64,000 bases of DNA from Ramlibacter ginsenosidimutans (GCF_042678185.1 NZ_JBHUDQ010000013.1); one strand, 5' to 3'. Shown: positions 8,783 through 19,319, counted from the first letter of the stretch. Numbers and translations are program-made. The notes: generated by a model from the sequence alone, not told the origin.

Positions 8783-9720
8783 TGCGCAGCGACATCGAGG
8801 CGGCCGCGGAACGCTTCGCCACCGACGGCCGCGGCTTCGTGCGGCGCACGCCGCTGTGGAAGGTGGCGGGCAGCACGCTGGGCGTGGCGTGCGCCGAAGT
8901 CTGGCTCAAGCTGGAGCAGCTGCAGGTGGGCGGCAGCTTCAAGGCGCGCGGCATGTACAACCGCCTGCTCGCCAACCGGATTCCTGCCAGCGGCGTGATC
9001 GTCGCCTCCGGCGGCAACGCCGGCATCGCGACGGCGGCGGCTGCGCGCGCACTGGGCGTGAAATGCGAGGTGTTCGTGCCCACCGTGAGCAGCGCGGCGA
9101 AGCAGGCCAGGCTGCGCGAACTGGGTGCGGAGGTCGTCGTGACCGGCGCCGTGTACGCCGAGGCGCTGGAAGCGTGCCTGCAGAGGCAGCGCACGACCGG
9201 CGCGCTGCTCACGCATGCGTACGACCAGCCCGAGGTGGTCGCCGGCGCCGGGACGCTGGCGATGGAGATCGAGGCGCAGGGTGGCGAGCCGCCGGACAGC
9301 GTGCTCGTGAGCGTGGGCGGCGGTGGTCTCATCGCCGGCGTGGCCGCGTGGTGCGAGGACCGCAGCCGCGTGGTCGCGCTCGAGCCGGAACTGGCGCCCA
9401 CGCTGTTCCGCGCGCGCGAGGCGGGCGCACCGGTCGATGTCGCGGTGAGCGGCATCGCGGCCGACTCGCTCGGCGCCAAGCGCATCGGCGCGATCCCTTG
9501 GGAGATCACGCAGCGGCATGTGCCGCAGGCGCTGCTGTTGTCCGACGCGGCCATCCGCGACGCGCAGCTCGCGTTGTGGAAGGACTTCAAGCTGGCCGTG
9601 GAACCCGCCGCGGCGCTGGGCCTGGCGGCACTGCGCACGGGCGCGTACGTGCCGCAGAGCGACGAGATCGTCGCGCTCGTGCTGTGCGGCGCGAACCTCG
9701 ATCCGGCCACGCTGGCCTGA
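8782..9720 (+). CDS. PLP-dependent threonine/serine dehydratase-like enzyme
   Basis: A 312-residue fold-type II PLP enzyme. The Schiff-base lysine is in the motif GGSFKARG at about residue 50, the glycine-rich phosphate loop is SVGGGGLIAGV at about residue 175, and SGGNAGIATA binds the substrate carboxylate. It lacks the C-terminal regulatory ACT-like domain of IlvA, so it is closer to the catabolic or serine/threonine dehydratase group. Substrate specificity cannot be read from the sequence. It overlaps the ispH stop codon. Confidence 0.88.
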   Translation: MRSDIEAAAERFATDGRGFVRRTPLWKVAGSTLGVACAEVWLKLEQLQVGGSFKARGMYNRLLANRIPASGVIVASGGNAGIATAAAARALGVKCEVFVPTVSSAAKQARLRELGAEVVVTGAVYAEALEACLQRQRTTGALLTHAYDQPEVVAGAGTLAMEIEAQGGEPPDSVLVSVGGGGLIAGVAAWCEDRSRVVALEPELAPTLFRAREAGAPVDVAVSGIAADSLGAKRIGAIPWEITQRHVPQALLLSDAAIRDAQLALWKDFKLAVEPAAALGLAALRTGAYVPQSDEIVALVLCGANLDPATLA

Positions 9721-9761
9721 TCACTTGCAATCCATCATCCGCTGGCGGCTGAATCGAAACC

Positions 9762-9796
9762 CGTAGGCTGGTGGTGAGCCGCAGGCGAACCCCAGC
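9762..9796 (+). repeat. Third copy of the dispersed 35-bp repeat
   Basis: The intergenic sequence before serS begins CGTAGGCTGGTGGTGAGCC and ends GAACCCCAGC. It is nearly identical to the copies at 202-234 and (inverted) 255-289. Confidence 0.75.
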
Positions 9797-9852
9797 ACTG
9801 CGCTCTCCAGGACTGGAGCGAGCATCGTGTCGCCCCGCATAAAATCTTCCAC

Positions 9853-11163
<1,311 letters not shown>

Positions 11164-11207
11164 GCTTGGGTTAAACTACCGGGCTTCGCACCACGCGAAC
11201 CGAATCA

Positions 11208-11298
11208 GGAGCGGTGGCAGAGTGGTCGAATGCGCCGGACTCGAAATCCGGTATACGGTTTCACCGTATCGAGGGTTCGAATCCCTCCTGCTCCGCCA
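11208..11298 (+). tRNA. tRNA-Ser(CGA)
   Basis: A 91-base cloverleaf with the CCA encoded. The acceptor strand GGAGCGG pairs with CTGCTCC near the 3' end. The anticodon stem CCGGA/TCCGG encloses CTCGAAA, giving anticodon CGA, which reads UCG. A long variable arm (TACGGTTTCACCGTA) is typical of class II tRNAs, and the T arm is GAGGGTTCGAATCCCTC. The accessory region starts directly behind it. Confidence 0.96.
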
Positions 11299-11306
11299 CA
11301 AATACT

Positions 11307-11343
11307 AAGCGCCATGCGGGTTTCAGCCCTATGGCGCTTTTTT
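11307..11343 (+). terminator. Intrinsic terminator after tRNA-Ser
   Basis: AAGCGCCAT (11307-11315) pairs with ATGGCGCTT (11331-11339), and a run of T residues follows. Confidence 0.9.
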
Positions 11344-11476
11344 ACTCCCTTTCCTACCCCCTTTTTGATTTGGACTGTGGTGGACGGCTTTGGATCGGGC
11401 GGTAAAACGAAAGTTAGAGTTCGGAGCGGGATACGGCGCGGTAGGAATTGTGAGGGGCTGGCTTTAATGTCTGGGG

Positions 11477-11941
11477 ATGCCCCAAGAAAACACCACCGAA
11501 ACACAGCCCCCGCAGCCTGAGAAAACGCGACGCGAGCGCAAGGTTCGAAGGCAACGACAGCAAGGCATGGTGCCCGTTGGTCGCGGCACCCGGCACCTCC
11601 TCCCCGAGTCACTGCGTCACATGCAGGAGCTGTTTGAGCTGCTCCCGCAACTGAAAGTGGATGCCAGCGGAGCCCCCGACGTGCGTGCCACCGATCAGGC
11701 CGTACTGGGCAGAATCGCGGAGCACGCACAAGCTTCGGCAGCCGCAATCAATTTGGGAATGTCGGCTGTCGGCTCGCTGATGGCGTACGCGGCGCCGCAG
11801 TGCGAAGACAGGGCGATCAGCTCAGATGCGGTGGAGGCGCTCGGATGGCTGCTCGCCGAACTCGGAGCAACGACTGCTCTCATGGTGCGACTCGCTGCGG
11901 TATGCGGGTCTTCAGAGGGTATGCGCGTCCCTCAACCCTGA
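11477..11941 (+). CDS. Hypothetical protein
   Basis: A 154-residue protein with a basic, Arg/Gln-rich N-terminus (residues 1-40) and an alanine-rich helical C-terminal half. It has no membrane segment or recognised domain. It ends 13 bases before the start of the second radC, so the two may share a transcript. Codon use is less GC-rich than in the core genes, as is usual in this accessory stretch. I do not recognise the family. Confidence 0.5.
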   Translation: MPQENTTETQPPQPEKTRRERKVRRQRQQGMVPVGRGTRHLLPESLRHMQELFELLPQLKVDASGAPDVRATDQAVLGRIAEHAQASAAAINLGMSAVGSLMAYAAPQCEDRAISSDAVEALGWLLAELGATTALMVRLAAVCGSSEGMRVPQP

Positions 11942-11954
11942 TGGCGAATTGCAA

Positions 11955-12626
11955 ATGACTCTGCTCGCATCCGAGGTCCGACCACGTTACAGGCTTCTCT
12001 CCGCCGGCCCGAAGGCGTTGACAGATGCAGAACTCGTGGCAGTGCTGCTCCGGACGGGCTTGCCAGGAAGGTCCGTGCTCTCGCTGGCCAGAGATCTACT
12101 GGACTCGTTCGGCGGGATTGCCGGCTTGCTGTATGCCTCAGTGGACGAAGTCGCTGATGTAAGAGCTCTCGGGGGCGAAACGCGGAGGACGGAGCTGCTG
12201 GCAGTACTGGAACTCGCTCGACGCGCCGTCGGCGAACAGTTATCCGCAAGGGAGGTTTTCAGTTCGCCAGACGCTGTGAAGCAGTTTCTGCAACTGCACT
12301 TGGCGCGAGTACCGCACGAGGTGTTCGCGGTGATGTTCTTAGATGCACAGAACCGGCTGATCGAATTGGAGGTGATGTTCCGCGGCACGCTGACGCAAAC
12401 ATCCGTGTATCCGAGGGAGATTGTGAAGCGAGCGTTGCATCATGAGTCAGCAGCCGTAGTCCTCGCGCACAATCATCCGAGCGGAACCGTGCAACCGTCG
12501 AGAGCGGACGAGGCGCTCACCGCAACGCTTAAGCAAGCACTGTCGGTCATCGAGGTACGCGTCCTCGATCATGTGATTGTGGCACCAGGGACTGCTTGCT
12601 CAATGGCGGAGAGCGGACTGATCTGA
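11955..12626 (+). CDS. RadC-like JAMM-domain protein, island copy
   Basis: A 223-residue homologue of the chromosomal RadC at 4927-5604, with the complete metal motif AHNHPSGTVQPSRADEALTATLK and the domain core FAVMFLDAQNRLIELEVMFRGTLTQTSVYPREI. The start MTLLASEVRPRYRLLSAGPKALTDAEL keeps the family N-terminus, and the ATG at 11955 follows the preceding gene closely. RadC-like genes are common on genomic islands and conjugative elements, where they may act in DNA processing or defence. The copy differs clearly from the core one and has lower GC, so horizontal acquisition is more likely than recent duplication. Confidence 0.9.
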   Translation: MTLLASEVRPRYRLLSAGPKALTDAELVAVLLRTGLPGRSVLSLARDLLDSFGGIAGLLYASVDEVADVRALGGETRRTELLAVLELARRAVGEQLSAREVFSSPDAVKQFLQLHLARVPHEVFAVMFLDAQNRLIELEVMFRGTLTQTSVYPREIVKRALHHESAAVVLAHNHPSGTVQPSRADEALTATLKQALSVIEVRVLDHVIVAPGTACSMAESGLI

Positions 12627-12903
12627 CCGCCAGCTGGGCCAAGCTGCTTAGCAGCGGGCACATCGACCCTACGGCTGGCCGGTGGTGGAATTCCGCAGTT
12701 GCGGCTTGGGCCGCTTGAGAATTGCGATCAGGTATTCCCCGTCGCTCTGGGATGTGAAAGGCTTCCCAACCCCCTTCGCCGGCTTCATTCGCGCCAGGGT
12801 AAAGCTGCTCGCGCCCCGCTACGCGTTGTACTCGTTTTCCCACCGCATGCACGGCCTCCCCTTGGGGCACGGTGCCGCGAAGTATGGCTGATTCTTAGGT
12901 ACG

Positions 12904-13554
12904 ATGCTGCAACTCAGCGGAAGCAAAATGGACTGGTTGCAGTTTTGGAGCAGCTTGGCGGGTTCGCTAGCTTGGCCGGTCGCGGCCGTTGCTATCGCAT
13001 TGCTCTTTCGGAGCAAGATCGCTGCCCTTCTTGGCAAGCTGCGCAAGCTGGAAGGGCCGGCCGGAATAAAGGCCGACTTCTCCGAGGAAGTCATTGAGGC
13101 CGCAAAGGAGGCAAAGCTCGTAGCCGTTCGAGTTGAGGGCATGGGCAACGTAGCCAAGTTTGGTACTCCGGCTCTTTCCGAGCCCGCTCAAGTGGACCCG
13201 CCCATTGAGACTCACTATGACTCTCCGCGCTGGCGCATCATGGATGCATACCGCTCTGTGGAAGACGCGATGCAGAAGATCATCCACATTGGGAAACTTC
13301 CAAAGCACAAGGGTCCAGAGGGGCCGGGATTTTACGCATACACGCTTCGCATGGCAGGCGTTATTGACAACCCCACTCGAATGTTGATCGACAAGCTGCG
13401 AGACCTGAGGGACAAGGCGGTCGCAAGTGAAGAAGAACCAGACCGCAAGGACGCCGACACCTTCTACGTCGCTGCCCGTTCAGTGCTCCGCACTCTGCAA
13501 ATGAAACTCCACGAGCTGCTGCTTGAGAAAGAAGGGCACTTCGCGCCGAGGTGA
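12904..13554 (+). CDS. Hypothetical single-pass membrane protein
   Basis: A 216-residue protein with one N-terminal transmembrane helix (WPVAAVAIALLF, residues about 23-38) followed by a lysine-rich cytoplasmic region and a soluble helical domain. That region includes WRIMDAYRSVEDAMQKIIHIG and LIDKLRDLRDKAV. Proteins with one helix and such a tail are frequent, poorly characterised island genes. The 277 bases before it hold no clear gene. The function is unknown. Confidence 0.6.
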   Translation: MLQLSGSKMDWLQFWSSLAGSLAWPVAAVAIALLFRSKIAALLGKLRKLEGPAGIKADFSEEVIEAAKEAKLVAVRVEGMGNVAKFGTPALSEPAQVDPPIETHYDSPRWRIMDAYRSVEDAMQKIIHIGKLPKHKGPEGPGFYAYTLRMAGVIDNPTRMLIDKLRDLRDKAVASEEEPDRKDADTFYVAARSVLRTLQMKLHELLLEKEGHFAPR

Positions 13555-13850
13555 AAGGGTAGCCCGAATGTGGCCCACAGAGGTTGGGACAATTGGCGGG
13601 CAGAGAATCGGGCACGGCTGAACTCACCGTCGGCTAGGGGCACTAGCGGACGATCAGCTCTTTGTCGGGCATGGACGGGAGTGCCTTGCGATAGGCCGCG
13701 CCACACAGCTCCAAAGGAATTCGTGCAACAAAGGAAAGACGTTTAGAGACCCACTGCAATCGCGTCTGACTTGCCGAAGTTCGCCTAAAGATGGATACGT
13801 ATTACACCTTCAGATCACATGATGTCGGCGGGTTTGAATAGCATTGGTCG

Positions 13851-14069
13851 ATGCTGCATCTTGCACAGCAAACGATCAGAGACTGGCAGGCTGCTGATGA
13901 AATCGCCAGCAGTGCTGAGAGAAGGCTGAAAGATGCCTGGGCGGCCTTCGCTGCCAACCGTAGACCTCCACCCTCAAAGGAGCTGATGGACGAGGTTAGC
14001 AACGCCAGGTCGTTAGCGAACTCACTGCTCAACGAAGCGATGCGCCTGATGGCGGAAGCAGCGCTCTGA
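13851..14069 (+). CDS. Small hypothetical protein
   Basis: A 72-residue, fully helical, alanine-rich protein (MLHLAQQTIRDWQAADEIAS... ending NEAMRLMAEAAL). It has an ATG start but no strong ribosome site. It is convergent with the response regulator, whose end is 6 bases away. The clean frame and amino-acid make-up argue that it is real. I see nothing in 13555-13850. Confidence 0.45.
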   Translation: MLHLAQQTIRDWQAADEIASSAERRLKDAWAAFAANRRPPPSKELMDEVSNARSLANSLLNEAMRLMAEAAL

Positions 14070-14075
14070 CCGCTT

Positions 14076-14462
14076 CTACGTTGCTAGGCTGCTCCCTGCG
14101 ACCCTACGGACCGTTTCAACGAGGAGTTCAAAGGCGCACGGCTTCTCCAAATACGCGCAAGCGCCGGCGTTAAGCATCGCGCGAGCAGTTTTTTCGGCGG
14201 GGCGACCGGAATGGATGATGACGCGCACCTCGGGCGCAAGTTTTCGGATCCTTCGTAGCGCTTCCCGCCCGTCCATGTTCGGCATGTCGAGATCCAATAC
14301 CAAGACTTGGATCTCTCCCGTCACGGCAAGCGCAACAGCCTCGGAGCCATCGTTCACGGTAGCGACAACATGTAAGTCTTGTGCGCGACGCAGTACATAT
14401 CCCACCGTCGTCCGAATGAATGCGTCGTCGTCAGCGATCGCAACTGTTGTCCGGTTCTCCAT
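14076..14462 (-). CDS. Single-domain response regulator (CheY-like receiver)
   Basis: A 128-residue receiver domain without an output domain. The acidic pocket is IADDDAF (residues 9-15), the phospho-acceptor is Asp57 in VLVLDLDMPNMDG, the switch Ser is in VIIHSGRP, and the conserved Lys is Lys107 in AYLEKP. Such proteins relay phosphate or act by protein contacts. No histidine kinase is next to it; the only related sequence nearby is a broken receiver at 14690-14956. Confidence 0.9.
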   Translation of the reverse strand: MENRTTVAIADDDAFIRTTVGYVLRRAQDLHVVATVNDGSEAVALAVTGEIQVLVLDLDMPNMDGREALRRIRKLAPEVRVIIHSGRPAEKTARAMLNAGACAYLEKPCAFELLVETVRRVAGSSLAT

Positions 14463-14689
14463 CTGTAGAGTCTAGGGGCCGCTCGAAGCACCACACTCCA
14501 CACGCCACGTCAGCGCGTGATCAGCTTCGACAAGTTCGTGATCAATTAACATGAATGTGAGTCGGCGCCGGGAATTAAGTAAGTCAAAAGTGCACTGAGC
14601 GGACGCCCGGCGCCCTTCGTTGAGGAATGCCCACTGTTCTGGAGGACCGAGTTGCCAATGTCGGGTTGGCGCGGGCGGCACCACCAAAG

Positions 14690-14956
14690 GAGAAGCTGAG
14701 GCCAAGCTCTGGATGGCGGATTACGTGGGGGATGGGACCTGCTCATCGTCGACTTGATCTTGTCTAACGGCAGTGGGTATGGCGTGATCCAGCACGCCAA
14801 GCAACTGCGGCCGAACGCACGGTGGTGGTGTTCAGCGGCTTCGCCACCGACGGAGTGAAGCAACGTTGCTTGCAGTTTGGCGCAGATTCCGTTTTCGACA
14901 AAATGAGCCCAAAAGGACTATTGGATTTGCTCCAGACGTTCGCACGACAGCCGTAA
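14690..14956 (+). pseudogene. Frameshifted receiver-domain remnant
   Basis: One frame encodes WDLLIVDLILSNGSGYGVIQ followed by HAKQLRPNA, the beta-3/alpha-3 part of a receiver with the phospho-acceptor Asp in IVDLIL. Directly after that, the match moves to another frame, which reads TVVVFSGFATDGVKQRCLQF, then GADSVFDKM and LLDLLQTFARQP before a stop. This is a receiver domain broken by at least one indel near 14818. Its N-terminal third is also not recognisable in any single frame. Confidence 0.75.
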
Positions 14957-15014
14957 GCGGTAGTTTTCGACACTCCTGAGCTCTAGACCGACGCACATTT
15001 GATTAGAATCCGGC

Positions 15015-15263
15015 GTGGTCAATCCGCAGCACGGCTTTTCAGAGGGAAATTTGGTCCGCTTAAAGGATGGTGGACCTTTGATGTCCGTAAAGTTCGCGAT
15101 CGGGGTGTTGCTCCTGTGCGTCTGGACCGATCCAGGCGGCCGTGCTCGCCGAGGTACCTTCTCCCACCATCAACTGGAGCTAGTCACGGACGCCGAACTG
15201 CTGTGGGTCAGGGTCGCTGCGCGGCTAGCTTCACGTTGGCATGTCGTTGCGGCAAGCTGTTAA
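15015..15263 (+). CDS. Small DUF2158 (YodC-like) protein
   Basis: An 82-residue frame starting at GTG 15015. It contains FSEGNLVRLKDGGPLMSVKF and later VLLLCVWTDPGGRARRGTF plus HHQLELV. This matches the short YodC/DUF2158 pattern (GDxVxLKSGGPxMTV followed by a CxWFD block). The C-terminal 20 residues do not fit and may be read-through of a decayed end. The function of the family is unknown. Confidence 0.55.
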   Translation: MVNPQHGFSEGNLVRLKDGGPLMSVKFAIGVLLLCVWTDPGGRARRGTFSHHQLELVTDAELLWVRVAARLASRWHVVAASC

Positions 15264-16544
15264 GTCCCGTGAGGCGCACGGCCGGTGAGCCGCGCAAGCT
15301 GCCAGATCAGCTCGTTCTTCACCGCCGCTGCTGCACTTTATGCGGTGCGGATTCGCATTTAGTCCCGAAACGGTTAGTGCGGAAGTCACCATCCACGGGT
15401 GGCACTAACTATAGGTCGCAGCATCGTCGACGCCTGACAGCAAAGGGTACCCCTAGTTGCATCTACCTGACGACAAGCCGAAACGCGCTCAGGCGTCGTT
15501 CTGATGCGCCCGTGACTTCGGCACAGGTCACACGGAAGTAAAGAGCAAATAACTCGCATGATCTTTGCGTGCGAGACTTGACCTTCCATCGGGCAGTCAC
15601 CTTTTCCATCGGAACAGCTCTCAAGGAGTGCAACTGCTAGGTCCGTGAATGCTCCAAGTTGCCGGGTCCATTGAGGAATGCTTGATACAAGGCGTCGTGT
15701 ACTGATTCTGTGCAAATGACCGCCAGCAAGTCACCGCAATAGCGTCCTCCAATTGAGTACTACTGTGTGGGGGTGCAGTGAAGTGCCGCCATTCGGCCTC
15801 CTCGATCGAGACAGCGAATTGCGCACGTCGGGCACCTTTGCACGAAGCCAAGACAGCATCGGAGCGGCTGGGGCAACCAAGGCAAGCGCGGCGCGAGGCC
15901 TGACGCCCGTAGGCGCGTCTTTCGGTGCCGCGCTGTCAACGTTCTGCGCAACTCGCGTCCAAGCTAGTTGCACATGACGGATTCTTCACGCGCGTAAATG
16001 CCTCATTAGCATGCGTTAACCCTCGGGCGCGCCGCCGCACCAAGATGTGTGCGCCGAATGAAATGACCGCTTCAGACTGGGTGCTGCCGCATAGGCTTGG
16101 CGCGTTGAACGGCTGTGGCAACTGAAACCTGCCGTTCGCGTTCCGCTCGGCCGGACGACCGCTGTACCCCGGGACCAGCCATACGCCGGCGGCACGACCC
16201 GCGTGCAACGACGTTAGGTGCCTCGGCGTCGAAGTAGATGACGCTCTGGAGATCTCCGAGCAAACGGAAATCTAAGTAGTTGAATGGGGCCGCACCAGCG
16301 TACCGGGTCGGCCGCTCTCAACGGCCCCTATCCGGCGCCGGAAGAACTGGTGGCGACGACGTCGGCCTGCTGGTCTCGACGAAGGCCGCCGTGCCAGGCG
16401 CCGTGTACCAGGACGGAGGTATCGGCCATGGGGACTCCTCATCTTGCGCGTCGGCCGCGCACCATGCGGAGCCGGCGCGTTCGAATTACTCCTCTTGCGC
16501 CCGCCCGCAAAGGCGGGTTCCCCTGCCCGGCCGCAGGCCGGCCG
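15264..16544. other. Gene-poor stretch
   Basis: About 1.3 kb with no frame that looks like a protein on either strand; the open frames present have random-like composition. It includes one copy of the GCGTAAATGCCT motif near 15.99 kb. It is probably decayed island DNA separating the tRNA-linked accessory genes from the core-like block that begins with the oxidase. Confidence 0.6.
15983..16019 (+). repeat. Island repeat motif, copy A
   Basis: TCTTCACGCGCGTAAATGCC then TCATTAGCATGCGTTAA. It shares CTTCAC and GCGTAAATGCCT, and an approximate TTAGCNNGCGTTA tail, with copy B at 31992-32027. Copy C is at 50979-51003. Confidence 0.7.
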
Positions 16545-17927
16545 TCAGACCCCAGGCCGGATGTTCTGGTTCACACGGAAGAGGTTCTGCGGGTCGTACC
16601 GCCTCTTGACGGTCGTTAGGCGCGGGTAGTTGTCGCCGTAGGTGGCCTGCACGCGGCCGTCGGCTTCGTCGTCCATCATGAAGTTGACGTAGGCGCCTTC
16701 CTGGTTGAAGGGGTGCACCGCCTTCCAGTACGCGCGTCCCCAGGCCTTGAGCGCCTCGGCCTTGCCCGGGTCAGGATCGATGCCGGCAATCACCATGGAC
16801 CAGGTCGCGTCGCGCGTGCTCCACGCCGTCGCGTCCTTCGCGACGCGCCGCACGGCACCGTCGATCGGGTACAGGTGCATCAGGCACAGGTCGCTCGGCG
16901 CCTTGGCGGCCTGCGCGATGTGCGTCTCGATGGCGGCGTCCGACAGGGTGCTCACGAAGTCGCCCTTCCAGTACCACTGCAGGCCCTTGGGGAAGAACGG
17001 GTCGAACATCGCATTGATCGCCGGGAACGGCACCTCGCTCATCCAGTTGAAGATGGGCGGCGGCAGGATTTGCAGCAGCCGGGCCATGGCGCCCTCGCCG
17101 TCGGCTGCGCTGCCGTTGTAGGCGCCGATGATGGCGCAGGCGCGGCGTCCCCAGTAGTCCTTCGGGAACGGGTCCATCGGCGGCACCGTCTTCAGCCCGA
17201 CGAAGATGCCCAGGTCTTCCGGCGCGGTGGGCAGGAACTCGCGGTAAGCGCTCATCACTTCCTTCGCATGCGTGGCCTCCCAGAAGATCGGCCCCGCGTA
17301 GACCATGCGCACGGGGTGCGCCTTGAACAGGAAGCTGGTGACGACGCCGAAGTTGCCGCCGCCGCCGCGCACTGCCCAGAACAGGTCGGGATGCTCGCGC
17401 TCGCTGGCCGTCACGAAGCTGCCGTCGGCCAGCACCATGTCCACCTCGAGCAGGTTGTCGATCGTCAGACCGTTCTTGCGCGTGAGGTAGCCGGTGCCGC
17501 CGCCCAGCGTCAGGCCTGCGACGCCCGTGCTGGAGACGATGCCCAACGGCACGGCGAGTCCAAACGGATGGGTGGCGTGGTCCACGTCGCCTCCCGTGCA
17601 ACCCGGCTCCACCCGCACCGTCGCGGCCGCGGGATCGACCCGCACGCTCTTCATCAGCGACAGATCGATCATGAGCCCGTCGTCGCAGCTTGAAAGGCCG
17701 GGGCCGTTGTGGCCGCCGCCGCGGATCGCGATCAGCAGGCCCTGGTCGCGGCCGTGGTTGACCGCGGTGATGACGTCCGCCGCATCCACGCAGCGGGCGA
17801 TCACGCGCGGCTTCTTGTCGATCATGCCGTTGTAGAGGGCGCGCACGGCGTCGTAGTCGGCGTCGTCGGGCCCGAGGACGCTTCCGCGCAGGGCCTGCCG
17901 CAAGGTGGAGACGATCTGGTCTGACAT
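16545..17927 (-). CDS. FAD-linked oxidase with C-terminal berberine-bridge (BBE) segment
   Basis: A 460-residue oxidoreductase of the PCMH/FAD_binding_4 family. The flavin-binding part has AIRGGGHNGPGLSSCDDG near residue 70, where the His is the usual covalent flavin site. It is followed by GLTLGGGTGYLTRKNGLTIDNLL near 140 and HPDLFWAVRGGGGNFGVVTSF near 185. The C-terminal NYPRLTTVKRRYDPQNLFRVNQNI is the BBE signature. Such enzymes oxidise alcohols, sugars or alkaloid-type substrates with oxygen; the substrate here is unknown. I chose MSDQIVSTL at 17927 because GAAGGAG lies just upstream. Confidence 0.9.
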   Translation of the reverse strand: MSDQIVSTLRQALRGSVLGPDDADYDAVRALYNGMIDKKPRVIARCVDAADVITAVNHGRDQGLLIAIRGGGHNGPGLSSCDDGLMIDLSLMKSVRVDPAAATVRVEPGCTGGDVDHATHPFGLAVPLGIVSSTGVAGLTLGGGTGYLTRKNGLTIDNLLEVDMVLADGSFVTASEREHPDLFWAVRGGGGNFGVVTSFLFKAHPVRMVYAGPIFWEATHAKEVMSAYREFLPTAPEDLGIFVGLKTVPPMDPFPKDYWGRRACAIIGAYNGSAADGEGAMARLLQILPPPIFNWMSEVPFPAINAMFDPFFPKGLQWYWKGDFVSTLSDAAIETHIAQAAKAPSDLCLMHLYPIDGAVRRVAKDATAWSTRDATWSMVIAGIDPDPGKAEALKAWGRAYWKAVHPFNQEGAYVNFMMDDEADGRVQATYGDNYPRLTTVKRRYDPQNLFRVNQNIRPGV

Positions 17928-18105
17928 GGTGTTCTCCTTCATCGATGGAGCCGCAAGACGAACCGGTGGGCGCGCCGCGACGCGTCAGGCGCAAGCCGCG
18001 TGGCGCGCTGGCGCCTGGCGTCGGCGAGCCTGGCCGGAAAGTGAATCTGCCGAAGCCATGTAATCACCCTGTGTCAGGGGGGGATGCGCGCGTATCGCGC
18101 GTGTA

Positions 18106-18570
18106 TCAGCCCGCCGCCGCCGCGCGGCGCGGGCGCCTTGCCGCCGGACGCGAGCGCAGCGGCGTCGCGAAACTCAGTTCGTGCCCGTCGGGGTCGGCGA
18201 TGTGGAAGTAGCGCTCGCCCCAGGTGGCGTCGAGCGGCGGTGCTTCCGGCCCCAGGCCGGCGGCCAGGGCTTGGTCGTAGAGCATGTCGACATCCCGGAC
18301 ATGGAAGACGATGCGGCCCCACCAGGACCAGTCGCGCTCCTCGCCTTCGGTGGTGACGTTCAGGCAACCGCTGCCGGCACTGAAGCTGCTGAAGGACGCG
18401 GCCTCGCCGCCATAGCGCAGGGGAAAGCCCAGCGCGGCGTAGAACCGCACCGAGCGGGCCATGTGGTGGGTCGCCAGCGTCACGGCGCTGATCGACGTGA
18501 TCAGGGCCGGACGCCGGTCGCGATCGCTCGCGCCGCCCCCGGCGTCCGCAGCCGCATCCGCATCCGCCAT
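18106..18570 (-). CDS. VOC (glyoxalase/dioxygenase-like) protein
   Basis: A 154-residue protein with a single vicinal-oxygen-chelate domain. It has the start ITSISAVTLATHHMARSVRFYAALGF, the middle WWGRIVFHVRDVDMLYDQAL, and the closing YFHIADPDGHELSFATPL with the metal-ligand Glu in GHELSF. The N-terminus is Ala/Asp-rich. The substrate is unknown; members include glyoxalase I, fosfomycin resistance proteins and dioxygenases. The ATG at 18570 is preceded by GGAGATC. Confidence 0.82.
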   Translation of the reverse strand: MADADAAADAGGGASDRDRRPALITSISAVTLATHHMARSVRFYAALGFPLRYGGEAASFSSFSAGSGCLNVTTEGEERDWSWWGRIVFHVRDVDMLYDQALAAGLGPEAPPLDATWGERYFHIADPDGHELSFATPLRSRPAARRPRRAAAAG

Positions 18571-18639
18571 GGAAGATCTCCCGCGTGCAAGGGGCACTCA
18601 GCCTAGGAGCCGGCGCCCGCGTTGTCCAACCTTGTTGCT

Positions 18640-19252
18640 TCTTGCAACCTTGCCGTCGTGCACTGCGCCCGAGCTGGCCACGACATGGTGAATCAGCTTG
18701 GTCTTCGCATCCACCGCGACGTGGGCCTTCATCCGGAAGTACCACTGATTGCCCTTCCTGGCTTGCTTCATCTCCGGATCACGCTCGCCCTTGGAGTTCT
18801 TGGTCGAACTCGGCGCAGCGATCAACGTGGCATCTACGATTGTCCCGGTGCTCAGCCGGAAGCCCTTGACCTGCAGGTGCACGCCGACTTGCTCGAAGAT
18901 CTTGCGGCCCAGTTCATGGGGCTCCAGCAAGTGGCGGAACTTTCAGATCGTCGACTCGTCAGGCGCCGGCTCGTGCCCCGGATCGATGCCGACGAATTCC
19001 CGGATCGACAGCGATTAGTACAACGCTTCTTCGAGGGCCGGGTCGCTCAAGTTGAACCAGTGCTGCAGGAAGGGGATGCGCAGATGCGCTCCAGGCCCAC
19101 CGGCGGGCGGCCGCGGCCGCCGCCTTTCGGATAGTACGGCTCGAGCAGGCGCACAACTCGCCCCAGGGCAGGACCTGGTCCATCGCGGCCAGGAACGCTG
19201 CCCTCTTGGTGGTCCTGCCGAACTGCTCGAAACCGCCGCGCGCCAGCGTCAT
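18640..19252 (-). pseudogene. IS5-family transposase remnant
   Basis: Pieces of one DDE transposase are spread over three frames: MTLARGGFEQFGRTTKRAAF (from 19252), YYPKGGGRGRPPVGLERI in a second frame, and LEPHELGRKIFEQVGVHLQV followed by STGTIVDATLIAAPSSTKNS and GNQWYFRMKAHVAVDAKTKL in a third. The order and spacing fit the IS5 group. The C-terminal third after VHDGKVA is missing, so it is both frameshifted and truncated. No clear terminal repeats were found. Confidence 0.85.
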
Positions 19253-19319
19253 CTGCTTGCACCCAACGCCTCCTGTGCTGAGTCAGCACCGCAGCACCTG
19301 CACCGGCGGTGGACTTGAA

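Noticed and set aside
15983..16019. Integron attC site
   Set aside because: The core lacks a proper RYYYAAC/GTTRRRY pair and no integron integrase or cassette array is present.
16472..16500. Copy of the tRNA-Ser 3' end as island attR
   Set aside because: GTTCGAATTACTCCTCTTGCGCC resembles GTTCGAATCCCTCCTGCTCCGCC only partly, with several mismatches, so it cannot be told from chance.
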